DNA of 64,000 bases from Pseudomonadota bacterium (GCA_027488375.1 JAIYBW010000004.1:1-64000), one strand, 5' to 3'. Counted from the stretch's first letter, positions 7,925 to 17,317 are shown. Translations and numbers: made by a program. The notes: generated by a model from the letters alone, not told the origin.

Positions 7925-9376
7925 ATGCTTTTTAATTCATATATCTTTATTTTTCTCTTCCTGCCGTTGAGTCTTTTGACTTACTTTTTGCTTTTAAAAT
8001 GGGAGAAAGTTTCTGCTGCGAAATACTCACTCTTTTTCTCTTCACTTTTTTTCTACGCCTACGGAAATGTTAAATACTCAATTTTGATTATGACTTCAAT
8101 TTTGGTCAATTATTACATTTCTGAATTCTTGATGAAAATCAAACTCCCGAGCAAGCGCAAAGCACTTTTTTATTTTGCTTTGTTATTTAATATCGGATTG
8201 CTTTGTTTTTTTAAATACATGGATTTTTTTATTGAGAACGTGAATTGGCTGTTTGGTTCAGAGATTGGTCTCTTAAAAATTGTTCTTCCTCTTGGAATAT
8301 CTTTTTTCACTCTTCAACAACTGGCTTTTGTGATTGATGTTTATACGGGACAGGCCAAAGAGAATAAATTTATTGATTATGGCCTATTTGTTACTTTTTT
8401 CCCTCAGCTTGTGGCCGGGCCAATTGTTCACTACAAAGACATCATTCCTCAGTTTCAGAGCAAGGATAATAAGAGCTTTAAAGCTGAAAGCCTTTCATTA
8501 GGAATTTTCATCTTTACGATTGGGCTTTTTAAAAAAGTGATCATTGCTGATACCTTTGCTCCTTTTGCAAGTGAAGGATTTAAACATGTAGGGGATCTGC
8601 ATTTCTTTTATGCTTGGGGAACTTCTCTCGCTTATGCTTTTCAGATTTATTTTGATTTTAGTGGCTATTCAGATATGGCGATCGGCCTAGGGGCCATGTT
8701 TAATATCAAGATTCCTGCAAATTTTAAGTCGCCTTATAAGTCTACCAACATTGTAGATTTCTGGTCTCGTTGGCATATCACTCTAACTAATTTTATTACG
8801 GCCTACATCTTTACTCCTATTGTTCGTTCTATGCCGAAGATGACTTTCCCGTACATGATGCTCTCCATGTTTCTCGCCATGACAATTGCAGGGTTATGGC
8901 ATGGTGCTGCCTGGACTTTTGTTGTCTTTGGAGTTCTCCACGGAGCTGCGATCGTGATTCATCACAATTGGAAGAAATATAAAATTAAGCTTCCTGTTTA
9001 TGTCTCGTGGCCAGTGACTTTTATTTTTGTTTCCATGTGTTTTACCATGTTCCGGGCGAAGACGGTCGAACAGGCCTGGCGCATTTATAAGGGCATGTTT
9101 GGTTTTTCTGGCTTCCAGTTACCGAAGGGTATTTTATCCACTGAACTTATGAATTCTTGGGGTATTAAGTATGGGCCTCACATGGTTAATGATGAGAATA
9201 TTCATCTCGCTTTGATTATCATTTGTTTTTTCATTGTGAGAAAAATGAAAAACTCCGTGGAGCATGCACAAGAATTTAAAAGAACTCATAAAGAGGCTTT
9301 AGTGACGGCCATGATGTTTGTCTTATGCCTTTTTGGTCTCAATAGATTAACTGAGTTTATTTATTTTAATTTTTAA
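7925..9376 (+). CDS. MBOAT family O-acyltransferase (DltB/AlgI-like)
   Basis: This 483-residue polytopic membrane protein is a membrane-bound O-acyltransferase of the AlgI/DltB type. Signatures are FFPQLVAGP (158-166), YFDFSGYSDMA (242-252), the block VDFWSRWHITL (277-287) with His284, and GLWHGAAWT with the catalytic His326. Such proteins pass an acyl group from a cytoplasmic donor across the membrane to an extracellular polymer. It is the first of five tightly packed genes (gap of 1 base to the next). The downstream SGNH-like protein, acyl carrier protein and E1/E2 genes suggest an acyl-ACP donor made in the operon. TTAGCT lies 7 bases before the ATG and no Shine-Dalgarno is seen. Confidence 0.92.
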   Translation: MLFNSYIFIFLFLPLSLLTYFLLLKWEKVSAAKYSLFFSSLFFYAYGNVKYSILIMTSILVNYYISEFLMKIKLPSKRKALFYFALLFNIGLLCFFKYMDFFIENVNWLFGSEIGLLKIVLPLGISFFTLQQLAFVIDVYTGQAKENKFIDYGLFVTFFPQLVAGPIVHYKDIIPQFQSKDNKSFKAESLSLGIFIFTIGLFKKVIIADTFAPFASEGFKHVGDLHFFYAWGTSLAYAFQIYFDFSGYSDMAIGLGAMFNIKIPANFKSPYKSTNIVDFWSRWHITLTNFITAYIFTPIVRSMPKMTFPYMMLSMFLAMTIAGLWHGAAWTFVVFGVLHGAAIVIHHNWKKYKIKLPVYVSWPVTFIFVSMCFTMFRAKTVEQAWRIYKGMFGFSGFQLPKGILSTELMNSWGIKYGPHMVNDENIHLALIIICFFIVRKMKNSVEHAQEFKRTHKEALVTAMMFVLCLFGLNRLTEFIYFNF

Positions 9377-9377
9377 T

Positions 9378-10328
9378 ATGAAAAAATTTAATAGCTATTT
9401 TTTTCTCTATTCAGGTCTTTTATTCTTCGGTCTTTATGGACTGATCATTGCTGTTGACCCTTATGACAAATTAGGGATTAACGTTTTTGGTCTAAAAACA
9501 AAAGCAGTGGCCAGTTCTCGGGAGAATAAATTCTATCTTCTGGAGAGTTCTAAAGATGCCTATGAAGCCTTTATCCTAGGCAGTTCAACCGCTCATAAAT
9601 ATCACACTGAAGATCTTGAAGCTTTAACGGGTCTTAAGACGTTTAATTATGCTGTTCAACATACAACTCCAGAGGATTATGTTGCCATCATCAACCACAT
9701 CCGCTCGATGTTTAAACCTAAGCTCATTGTGCTTCAAGTTGCCTTTGTCGATCTGGATAAAAATTATGAGACTGATAAAATTCTTTATTCGTCTCCTTTG
9801 AAAGATTTCTTAGGGCAAGAATCAAAAAATACCTACATTAAAGAAGATATCTTTTCTAACAACTACATGACTCTAGATGCATTAAGAGATACTTTTCGTG
9901 TGATCTTAATCAATATCGCCGGTGAAATCCGCCATCAGTATCTGGCCCATGGAAATTATATCCCTCAAAAAGATGGAACTGGTCCCGTCCAGGTTGTTCA
10001 ATTCTCTCACCAAAACTGGATCCTTGATCTCAATCGTGTTGAAATGCTGAAAAAAATCCAAAAAGAATGCAAGGATGCTGGAATTAACTTGGTTGTGATT
10101 TCGGCGCCTGTTTCTATCGACCATCTGGAAAAAATTCAGGCCGATCCTCATATGAATAATGCTCTCAAAATTTACAAAAATGTTTTGGCCGAAACTTTTG
10201 AAAATGTTCATGACTTTACGACAGAAAAAGTACGTGAATTTAATACAACTGAATTCTTTGGTAACTCAACCCATCCAACAAGAAAATTTTCAAAATATAT
10301 GCTTGATGAAATCTGGAGAAAAAAATGA
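9378..10328 (+). CDS. Membrane-anchored SGNH-like protein (DltD/AlgJ-like partner)
   Basis: This 316-residue protein has one N-terminal membrane segment (about 8-26) and an extracytoplasmic domain with a degenerate SGNH-hydrolase pattern. GSST (68-71) fits the nucleophile-serine block (compare GSSEL of DltD) and NSTH (296-299) fits the catalytic-histidine block. DltD and AlgJ/AlgX proteins of this kind work with an MBOAT partner to place acyl groups on teichoic acids or alginate. Direct sequence similarity to DltD is low, so the role is inferred from the residue pattern, topology and position between MBOAT and acyl-carrier genes. Its stop overlaps the carrier start by 4 bases. Confidence 0.75.
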   Translation: MKKFNSYFFLYSGLLFFGLYGLIIAVDPYDKLGINVFGLKTKAVASSRENKFYLLESSKDAYEAFILGSSTAHKYHTEDLEALTGLKTFNYAVQHTTPEDYVAIINHIRSMFKPKLIVLQVAFVDLDKNYETDKILYSSPLKDFLGQESKNTYIKEDIFSNNYMTLDALRDTFRVILINIAGEIRHQYLAHGNYIPQKDGTGPVQVVQFSHQNWILDLNRVEMLKKIQKECKDAGINLVVISAPVSIDHLEKIQADPHMNNALKIYKNVLAETFENVHDFTTEKVREFNTTEFFGNSTHPTRKFSKYMLDEIWRKK

Positions 10329-10564
10329 ACGAAGATCAAATGATGCAAAAAATTCATACTTGCTTTAGCGCTGTATTTAGCGAGGATTTCACTTTTTCGA
10401 AAGAACTCTCTCGTGACAATTTTTCAGACTGGGATTCTATGCATCACATAACTCTTCTTGTTGAAATTGAAAAATCATTTGGATTTCGATTTGATGGTGC
10501 AACTGCTGCAGTTATGACATCTGTCGACAATATTCTTACCGAAATTAAATCGAGACTTAACTAA
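10325..10564 (+). CDS. Acyl carrier protein
   Basis: This 79-residue acidic protein has the carrier-protein signature WDSMHHITLL, with Ser38 as the phosphopantetheine attachment site. Length and the four-helix hydrophobic pattern fit a stand-alone ACP or DltC-like carrier. It overlaps the SGNH-like gene by 4 bases, and its stop codon shares a base with the E1 start at 10564, so coupling is tight. It most likely carries the acyl group made by the E1/E2 enzymes and presents it to the MBOAT protein. It is unlikely to be the housekeeping fatty-acid ACP, which usually sits beside fab genes. Confidence 0.88.
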   Translation: MNEDQMMQKIHTCFSAVFSEDFTFSKELSRDNFSDWDSMHHITLLVEIEKSFGFRFDGATAAVMTSVDNILTEIKSRLN

Positions 10565-12498
10565 TGATTAAAGATTCCTATCTTCTTGCTTATAAGATTA
10601 GAAAAGTTGAACAAACGCTTCTTGATCTTTTTGGTAAGGGAGTTGTCGGTGGCACAATCCATACATGTGTAGGCCAAGAATTTACCGGCATTGCTGTCGC
10701 CAAGAATCTTAATCCTGGTGATACGGTTGTTTCTAATCACCGCTGTCATGGACATTATCTCTCAATTTATGAGGACTATGAAGGGCTTGTGGCGGAAATC
10801 CTTGGTAAGCCACATGGAGTGAATAAGGGCTTTGGTGGATCTCAACATCTTCATCGGAAAGGTTTTTATTCTTCGGGTATCCAAGGCGGAATGGTTCCCT
10901 CTGCGGCCGGAATAGCGCTTTCAAATAAACTTGCGAATAATAATAATCTTGCTGTTTCTTTCATCGGTGACGGAACCCTAGGTCAGGGAATTATCTATGA
11001 AACATTGAATTTTATTTCAAAGCATTCCCTTCCTCATCTGATTGTTGTTGAAAACAATTTTTACTCTCAATCGACCTCTCAGCATGAAACTCTTTCTGGT
11101 TCCATTAGTGGGCGTGCCCAAGCCTTTGGGATTGATTTTTTTCAAGGCTCTACTAATTCTCCTGACAATCTTCTAGAAACAATGAATATGGCGATGAATT
11201 TTGTCAGAAAAGAATCTCGCCCGGCGATTTTTGAAATTCAGACCTATCGGTTGAATCCTCACTCAAAAGGTGATGACTCAAGGGATATCAATGAAATTCA
11301 AAAAGCTAGAAATGATGACTCTCTTAATATCTATTTAAGTCAACATGGTGATGAGCTTAATGACGAGCTCATGGCCTTTGATAATTACGTTAATGTGATT
11401 GTGGAAAAAGCGCTTAAGGCCGAAGATTCAATTAAGATATCAAGTGCTGCTAAAAAAAGCTCTACCCATAAAGAACTCAATCCTTCTCTCAATTCAAATC
11501 AGACTACTCAGTTAAAAGAAATTAACCGGGCCTTTCATGAAATATTTAAAAATAATGAAAGAGCAATCTTCCTAGGTGAAGATGTCCTAGATCCTTATGG
11601 AGGGGCTTTTAAAGCGAGTAAAGGTCTTTCAGCAGCATATCCAACTAGAGTCATGAATATGCCTATTAGCGAGCCTGCAATTGTGGGAATCTCTCTTGGG
11701 GCCGCGACAACTGGACGCCTGACCTTTGCAGAGATCATGTTTGGTGATTTTATGGCCCTGGCCTTTGATCAGATTATTAATCATGCGGCCAAGATGAAAA
11801 GTATGTTTGGTTGTGATCTTGAAACTCCTCTTATTATCAGGACCCCGATGGGTGGGGGGCGTGGGTATGGGGCGACTCATAGCCAGTGCCTTGAAAAGTA
11901 TTTCCTAGGAATTCCTGACTTAGATGTTTTTGTTTTTCATCCAAGAGTGGATGCCTTTCAGTTTTATCAAAATTTAACTCATAAAAGATCATCACCAGCT
12001 CTCGTTTTTGAGCATAAATTACTTTATTCTCAGGACCCATTTAAGAAGCTTCCAGATCTATACGACTTCACTCAATCTGATGAGGCTTTTCCTTATTCAA
12101 GAATCTCAACTGGAGAAGGAAAAGATGTAACAGTTGTGGCTTTTGGCTCCGCTGGGTTGCTGGTTGAATCGATCATGAATAAATTCAGTGATGAAGAAGT
12201 CTATCTTGATGTTTTCTATCCTCTGGATATGAACTCTGAATGTTTAAAAGAAGCCATTTCTCAATCTTTGAAAGAAACAAGAAAGATCCTTTTTATTGAA
12301 GAGGGAACACCGGTGCATAATCTTTCAGATTATGTCTTGGCCGAAATTTCTAAAAAGGTTTCGAGTGAATTCACTTTTTATTCTAAGTCTATAGCCTCTA
12401 AATCGATGCCTTTACCTGCTAGTACTTATCTCGAGAAACAAGTGTTGCCGAGTGCTTTAGAAATTGAAAACGCCATTTGGGAGTTATTTGATGAGTGA
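10564..12498 (+). CDS. Fused alpha-beta 2-oxoacid dehydrogenase E1-like TPP enzyme
   Basis: This 644-residue protein joins an E1-alpha domain (about 1-275) and an E1-beta domain (about 312-640). The alpha half has the TPP motif GDG (135-137) ending in Asn164/Asn165, plus GVGG and GGSQHLH segments. The beta half begins with FLGEDV..YGGAFKA and has the PISEPAIVG block. E1 enzymes decarboxylate a 2-oxoacid (or cleave a ketol) on thiamine diphosphate and load the resulting group onto the lipoyl arm of E2. The substrate cannot be read. No E3 gene is in the window. The neighbouring ACP suggests the acyl group ends on a carrier protein, as inferred for E1/E2-like pairs in some polyketide and peptide pathways. 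Confidence 0.85.
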   Translation: MIKDSYLLAYKIRKVEQTLLDLFGKGVVGGTIHTCVGQEFTGIAVAKNLNPGDTVVSNHRCHGHYLSIYEDYEGLVAEILGKPHGVNKGFGGSQHLHRKGFYSSGIQGGMVPSAAGIALSNKLANNNNLAVSFIGDGTLGQGIIYETLNFISKHSLPHLIVVENNFYSQSTSQHETLSGSISGRAQAFGIDFFQGSTNSPDNLLETMNMAMNFVRKESRPAIFEIQTYRLNPHSKGDDSRDINEIQKARNDDSLNIYLSQHGDELNDELMAFDNYVNVIVEKALKAEDSIKISSAAKKSSTHKELNPSLNSNQTTQLKEINRAFHEIFKNNERAIFLGEDVLDPYGGAFKASKGLSAAYPTRVMNMPISEPAIVGISLGAATTGRLTFAEIMFGDFMALAFDQIINHAAKMKSMFGCDLETPLIIRTPMGGGRGYGATHSQCLEKYFLGIPDLDVFVFHPRVDAFQFYQNLTHKRSSPALVFEHKLLYSQDPFKKLPDLYDFTQSDEAFPYSRISTGEGKDVTVVAFGSAGLLVESIMNKFSDEEVYLDVFYPLDMNSECLKEAISQSLKETRKILFIEEGTPVHNLSDYVLAEISKKVSSEFTFYSKSIASKSMPLPASTYLEKQVLPSALEIENAIWELFDE

Positions 12499-13558
12499 TC
12501 TTATCTATAATGTATTAAGAGAAAACCCGAATGATGAATTCGTCATCATTGGTTCTTGGAATTTGAAAAGTGGCGCCAAAGTTAAAACTGGTGATCTCAT
12601 TTGTACCCTCGAAGCAACTAAAAACTCATATGATGTAGAAGCTTCTCAAGAGGGCTATCTTTTTTATGAAGCCAGTGAGGGTGATCGTGTCGAAGTTGGT
12701 GAAAAACTTTTTGCGATCAGCTCTGATAGTCAATTTACATTTTCCCAAGAGACTTCTAAGGGACTCACATCGGGAAGTGTGATCACAAGAAAGGCGCAAA
12801 AAATAATTACTGATTACGGCCTAGATGAAAAAATATTTTTAGCTCTTGGTTCAAGGGTAGGAGAGAAAGAGGTTCGTGCCTATATAGAAAAAAAGTCAAT
12901 TCAGCCCAAAGGCGAGAAGAACCAATCTTCTCATTCAGATGTGCCTTTTATTGACGAAGAACCATCTGGAACAAAGTCATTTGAGATTCATTATTTAAAT
13001 CAATCAAAAGACGTTATTTACTCAAAAGTCACTCGTGAATACTCAAATGAGATTTTTGAAAATATCCAGAAGAAAAATCCTGGATCTACGCTAGGGGAGA
13101 TCATCTCTTTTTCTTTATGTCTCGCCATAAAAAAATACCCATTGGTGAATACATGTTTTCATCATAATAAATTGAGACGTTATCAAGAGTTTAATCTTGG
13201 TCTTGCGATCAATATTGGTAAGGGCTTGAAGGTCCCTGTCATAAAAAATATCAGCTCCATGACTCTTGAGGATATTTCGAAGTCTTTTAAAGAGTTGGCC
13301 ATGAATTATATGCGGGATGAGCTTAAAGGTGCTGATCTTATCGGTGGCACATTTACCGTGACTGACCTTTCTTCACTAGGTGTGAAAGATTTTATGCCTG
13401 TTGTGAATAAAGATCAGGGGGCGATTCTGGGGATTTGTGCCCCTTCAAGCTTTTCTAAATCTTTTAATCTTGTCCTCGGATTTGATCATCGCGTGATGGA
13501 TGGGATGTATGCGGCCCAATTTTTAAAAGAAATTGAGCAAGTCCTTAAGAAGATTTAA
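12491..13558 (+). CDS. Lipoyl E2 acyltransferase (2-oxoacid dehydrogenase-like)
   Basis: This 355-residue protein has the three E2 parts in order: an N-terminal lipoyl domain (about 1-78) with lipoyl Lys44 in EATKNSYDV, a short peripheral-subunit-binding-like segment (about 95-133), and a catalytic acyltransferase domain (about 165-355) with HRVMDG containing His333 and Asp337. E2 moves the acyl group from lipoamide to an acceptor, normally CoA. Here the acceptor could be the operon's ACP, which is inference. The ATG at 12491 fits the lipoyl-domain start and overlaps the E1 stop by 8 bases. Its stop overlaps the convergent radD stop. Confidence 0.85.
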   Translation: MSDLIYNVLRENPNDEFVIIGSWNLKSGAKVKTGDLICTLEATKNSYDVEASQEGYLFYEASEGDRVEVGEKLFAISSDSQFTFSQETSKGLTSGSVITRKAQKIITDYGLDEKIFLALGSRVGEKEVRAYIEKKSIQPKGEKNQSSHSDVPFIDEEPSGTKSFEIHYLNQSKDVIYSKVTREYSNEIFENIQKKNPGSTLGEIISFSLCLAIKKYPLVNTCFHHNKLRRYQEFNLGLAINIGKGLKVPVIKNISSMTLEDISKSFKELAMNYMRDELKGADLIGGTFTVTDLSSLGVKDFMPVVNKDQGAILGICAPSSFSKSFNLVLGFDHRVMDGMYAAQFLKEIEQVLKKI

Positions 13559-15294
13559 TCAAGCTCTTCTGAAAATATCTTTTCCGTTATTTTCCAGAAT
13601 TTTTCCTGTTTTCTCGCGATCACAAATGAAGGCATTCTTAGGTCTTTATGTTGTTTTTGAATGTCTTCAATACTTGAAAGATTGATGGCTTTTTCTGGTC
13701 TTTTTTGATGCCAACGTAGGAAATTGATCTTGAATTTCATGATGGAGCTTGGGTGATTAAAGAAAAAAGCTTCAGAAAGGAATTGAGCATCGTTATCGTA
13801 GTATCTGACTTCTAGATATGCATTCCCGTTTTTATCTTCTTTTTTATTCAGGCTCATTTTTTCAGGAATGAGGATATGACTATTCTTTGAAAGTTTGGCC
13901 TGTTTTAATTTTGAATCCGCATCCACGAGTACGGCGTGGCATTTGTGACATTCTCGAGCTGTCACATCATTTTCACTAGAACATTGATGGCAGAGTTTAT
14001 ATCTAAATCGAAACTGACACGGGGTAAATTTTTTGTGATCTTTTGTTATAATTGATCCTCTACATTTTTTTCCAAAGTGTTCAATGACCTCTCCCTCTGG
14101 ATCAAGGTATCCCCAGAAATCATTAATAAATTGGCATTGAGGGCACTCCACTTTAACGGGTATTGTGTCCTTTTGAGGTTTTTTATCCGCGATTTCAGGG
14201 CGATAAATATCGTGCCCCATGCCGGTGTAATCCAGTATAAAGCAATCTTTTTTTCCCTCTTCTAGGCGAAGACCTCGGCCGATAATTTGTTGATAAAGGC
14301 TATTAGATTCTGTGGGCCTAAGGATCGCGATCACATCCACATGGGGGGCATCGAAGCCCGTGGTGAGAACGGATACGTTAACAAGATATTTTATTTTTTT
14401 ATTTTTAAATTCTTCAATAATGCGATCTCTTTCCTGTGAGTCCGTTTCACCAATAACGATATTTGATTCCTTTTCAGGGAGGTAGGTCATGATTTCTTCA
14501 GCATGTTTGACTGTGCTACTAAAGATCATGACTCCTTTGCGGTTAAACTTCTCTGTAATATCGATAATGTTTTTTACAATGAGTGGGGTGAGTCTTTTTT
14601 GATTTTTGAGTAATTCATCAATCTCTCCCGAGGTATACATCCTTCCTTTCTCAGTGATTTCTGAAAAGTCATAACAGGTGACTGGTATATCTACTTTAAT
14701 TGGGGGAGTGAGATATTTTTGGGAAATCATGTAACTCAATGGAAGCTCAAAGATGCAGTTTTTAAAAAATCTGGCTTTCTCTGATTTAATTTCACCTTTG
14801 GGAGATATCTCATAAATCCAGCCAAGTCCTAATCGGTAAGGAGTTGCTGTTAAACCTAAGATACAGATGCTTGGATTCTTTTCTTTTAGTTCTTGAATCA
14901 CATCTTGGTATTGGGTTGAATTATCGTCTGATATCCGGTGGCATTCATCGATAATAAGAATAGAAAATTCTTGAAATAAATTTTCTGAAGCTCTTGCCAC
15001 TGATTGAATACTTCCAAAAATAACTTTTTCTTTAACATCTTTTTTGCCAAGACCAGCAGAGTACAGTCCAGCTTCTAGGCCAAAAGAAATAAATTTTTGA
15101 TAGTTTTGTTCTACAAGTTCCTTTACATGGGCCAGGACGAGGACTCGGCCACGGGCAATTCTTGCTAGTTCTGCAATCACCAAGCTCTTCCCTGCACCTG
15201 TAGGGAGCACGATAACTGCTGGATTTTTACTCTGTTGAAAATGACTTATGGCACTTTCCACAGCTTCTTTTTGGTAAGATCTTAATTGATACAT
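13555..15294 (-). CDS. radD: RadD-family DEAD/DEAH helicase-like protein
   Basis: This 579-residue protein matches E. coli RadD (YejH, 586 residues) along its whole length. Motifs include Walker A LPTGAGKS (27-34), IIDECHRI (DEAD box variant), TATPYRLG, and motif VI QQIIGRGLRLEEGK. A C-terminal zinc region has CPQC..CHQC..CHKC pairs. RadD is an SF2 ATPase that stimulates RecA-mediated recombination and aids DNA repair. The start at 15294 gives the expected N-terminus (LRSYQKEAV). TAAGAT lies 5 bases upstream, beside AAGG. It is monocistronic and converges with the E2 gene with 4 bases of overlap. Confidence 0.93.
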   Translation of the reverse strand: MYQLRSYQKEAVESAISHFQQSKNPAVIVLPTGAGKSLVIAELARIARGRVLVLAHVKELVEQNYQKFISFGLEAGLYSAGLGKKDVKEKVIFGSIQSVARASENLFQEFSILIIDECHRISDDNSTQYQDVIQELKEKNPSICILGLTATPYRLGLGWIYEISPKGEIKSEKARFFKNCIFELPLSYMISQKYLTPPIKVDIPVTCYDFSEITEKGRMYTSGEIDELLKNQKRLTPLIVKNIIDITEKFNRKGVMIFSSTVKHAEEIMTYLPEKESNIVIGETDSQERDRIIEEFKNKKIKYLVNVSVLTTGFDAPHVDVIAILRPTESNSLYQQIIGRGLRLEEGKKDCFILDYTGMGHDIYRPEIADKKPQKDTIPVKVECPQCQFINDFWGYLDPEGEVIEHFGKKCRGSIITKDHKKFTPCQFRFRYKLCHQCSSENDVTARECHKCHAVLVDADSKLKQAKLSKNSHILIPEKMSLNKKEDKNGNAYLEVRYYDNDAQFLSEAFFFNHPSSIMKFKINFLRWHQKRPEKAINLSSIEDIQKQHKDLRMPSFVIARKQEKFWKITEKIFSEELD

Positions 15295-15423
15295 ACCTTA
15301 TCTTAACCTCTTAGGAACTCGACGTATAGATTGTTAAAAGTCTCTTAATATCTTTCATTGAGTTTATTTTCTTTAGTTGTTGTGAATTTCTTTTGGAATG
15401 ATACATTTTAATTGGAGAATTTT

Positions 15424-16200
15424 TTGAAAAATCTAAGTGTTTATCTCTTTTTTGTTATTTTTTTTCTTACGGGTTGCGGAAAATCAATTAATGATCCTGA
15501 AAGAATTATTAGTCGCACTGATGTTGATATGGATAGTATGCGCTGGGATTCAAGTTCTTTTCCAATAATGATGAAGATTTCGAACAACTTTGATTTGAGA
15601 TCTCAGACAGTTGCTCAAGTTGGACTTGATGAATGGGAGCGTGCTGCAAATATTGATTTCTTTACTGAATTAGGAACAATTCCAAATCTAAATTTCACCA
15701 AACTAAGTGATTACTATTACAAAGATAAATACGTAAATGGAATATATCTGGCTCAAGGGCCCGTGGATGATTTACAGGCACCAAATTTAGCAGTAACTCA
15801 GATCATTTTCTACACGAACAAGGATAACCCTCAAAAGCCTTTTTATCAAATCTTACACACTGATATTATTTTAAATGGTCATGAATATGAATTTACAAGT
15901 AGTCCGTTTGATAATGGCGCTTATTATTTACTAACATTAATACTTCATGAAGTTGGTCACGTATTAGGCTTAGGACATGAATATCAAGGTATTATGTACC
16001 CTTCGATGTCTACCCTTGATAAGCAAGAAACTCTAACTACTTTTGATGAGAATCTTATTCAAGAAAAATACGACTCAATTAATCCACCAGTCATTACAGC
16101 TCCAACACTCAAAAGTTTGAATCAGTATTCAGATGTCAGTATCATCCGTCTTTATTTACCGGACTCAAAAATCTCATCAAATTTTTATAGAAAAAAGTAG
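15424..16200 (+). CDS. Matrixin-type zinc metalloprotease lipoprotein
   Basis: This 258-residue protein starts with a lipoprotein signal (lipobox LTGC, Cys18), placing it in the envelope or on the cell surface. The catalytic domain has the metzincin zinc motif HEVGHVLGLGHE followed by GIMYPSM, whose Met forms the Met-turn, as in matrixins. It probably degrades proteins outside the cytoplasm. The TTG start at 15424 is chosen because GGAG (15414-15417) lies 6 bases upstream and it gives a compact signal peptide; an in-frame TTG at 15412 is possible. It is followed by the arylsulfotransferase-like gene on the same strand. Confidence 0.85.
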   Translation: MKNLSVYLFFVIFFLTGCGKSINDPERIISRTDVDMDSMRWDSSSFPIMMKISNNFDLRSQTVAQVGLDEWERAANIDFFTELGTIPNLNFTKLSDYYYKDKYVNGIYLAQGPVDDLQAPNLAVTQIIFYTNKDNPQKPFYQILHTDIILNGHEYEFTSSPFDNGAYYLLTLILHEVGHVLGLGHEYQGIMYPSMSTLDKQETLTTFDENLIQEKYDSINPPVITAPTLKSLNQYSDVSIIRLYLPDSKISSNFYRKK

Positions 16201-16257
16201 TATATGTTTTTATCCATCGTACAATTAAGATATCAATCTTTAAAGTGAGCTTCTTTG

Positions 16258-17295
16258 ATGCATAAGATTTTTCTATCATTCTTATTTTACCTCTTTTTTT
16301 ATCTTGGTTCATCCCATGCTGCTGATTGGAAAAGACTCCATCTCGTAAATGAATGCGATATTTTTAATTTCGAAGGCTCCTTGATTAAATCATTCCCCGG
16401 GAGTGCCTGTATTTTTCTTGAGGATGGTCGATTTTTTAGTTCTACAGTTGATGACATAAAATTAATGAATAAAGATTTATCGGTGGCGTGGTCCCATAAA
16501 GGATACTTTCATCACCAAATGAATCAAACTTTAGATAAAAAAAGATTTCTTGTTATGAGTTCAAATCTGCTTAAAGAAAAGCATGGTCTAACTCGGGATG
16601 ATAAATTAATGATATATGATTTGGAAGGTAAGATCATTCATTCAATATCTTCAAGTGAAATTTATCAACAGTTAAATCATCTCCCATACCTGAGGGAAGC
16701 TGAACCAATGTTAAAAGAGTTAATCAACGTTACCCATGAAAAAACTCATTTTAATAGTTTTTACGAGATACCACCTAATAAGTTAGAGAAGAAGTATTCA
16801 TATATGAAAGCTGGTAACTTCATTGTGAATGGAAGAGAGGATGGTATTTTTTTTCTTAGTCCTGATTTGAAAAAAATTTTAAATTTTATAAGTTATAAGG
16901 GTGCCTTTAATCATCGAGTTCATGATGTTCAGGTACTACCTAATGGTCATTTATTGTTATTTAATAATTTTGTAGCTGGATATGATAAGTTTCATTCTCA
17001 ATCGGCGATTGAAGAGATTTCACCTGTTGATCAGAAGGTCTTCTTTCGTTATCAAGCAAATCCTGGCGTTTTCTTTTTTGTCGCTACTGGAGGCTCGGTT
17101 CAAAAATTAAATAATGATCTTTATTTATTTACCCATAGTTTATTGAGTACTTATGTTTATTCAAAATCAAAGAAAGATGTCTTACTTTCTCTTGTTGAAA
17201 CTCATTTGAGTTCTGCCTCGCCACTAGGAATTAGGCCAACTCTTCAAGTAAAAGCAATTGATTTAAGTTCATTCCTCTCTTTTTGGTCGAAGTGA
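16258..17295 (+). CDS. Secreted arylsulfotransferase-like beta-propeller protein
   Basis: This 345-residue protein has a Sec signal peptide (MHKIFLSFLFYLFFYLGSSHA). The mature part has the propeller element HDVQVLPNGHLLLFNN (about 221-236), like the HDI.P.PNGN blades of arylsulfate sulfotransferases. It also has repeated strand patterns such as DGIFFLSPDLKKIL. At 345 residues it is much shorter than typical ASSTs (over 500), so activity is doubtful and it may be a binding or scaffold propeller. The start ATG is at 16258. TACAAT at 16221-16226 could be its -10. It ends in a strong palindrome shared with the convergent gene. Confidence 0.55.
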   Translation: MHKIFLSFLFYLFFYLGSSHAADWKRLHLVNECDIFNFEGSLIKSFPGSACIFLEDGRFFSSTVDDIKLMNKDLSVAWSHKGYFHHQMNQTLDKKRFLVMSSNLLKEKHGLTRDDKLMIYDLEGKIIHSISSSEIYQQLNHLPYLREAEPMLKELINVTHEKTHFNSFYEIPPNKLEKKYSYMKAGNFIVNGREDGIFFLSPDLKKILNFISYKGAFNHRVHDVQVLPNGHLLLFNNFVAGYDKFHSQSAIEEISPVDQKVFFRYQANPGVFFFVATGGSVQKLNNDLYLFTHSLLSTYVYSKSKKDVLLSLVETHLSSASPLGIRPTLQVKAIDLSSFLSFWSK

Positions 17296-17317
17296 CCTTT
17301 TTATCAAAGGTCACTTC
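17289..17317 (+). terminator. Palindromic bidirectional terminator-like hairpin
   Basis: GAAGTGACCTTT (17289-17300) and AAAGGTCACTTC (17306-17317) form a perfect 12-bp stem with a 5-base loop. It includes the stop codon of the left gene and lies between two convergent genes. A T-rich stretch follows on the plus strand after about 14 bases, so termination may be imperfect. Confidence 0.6.
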
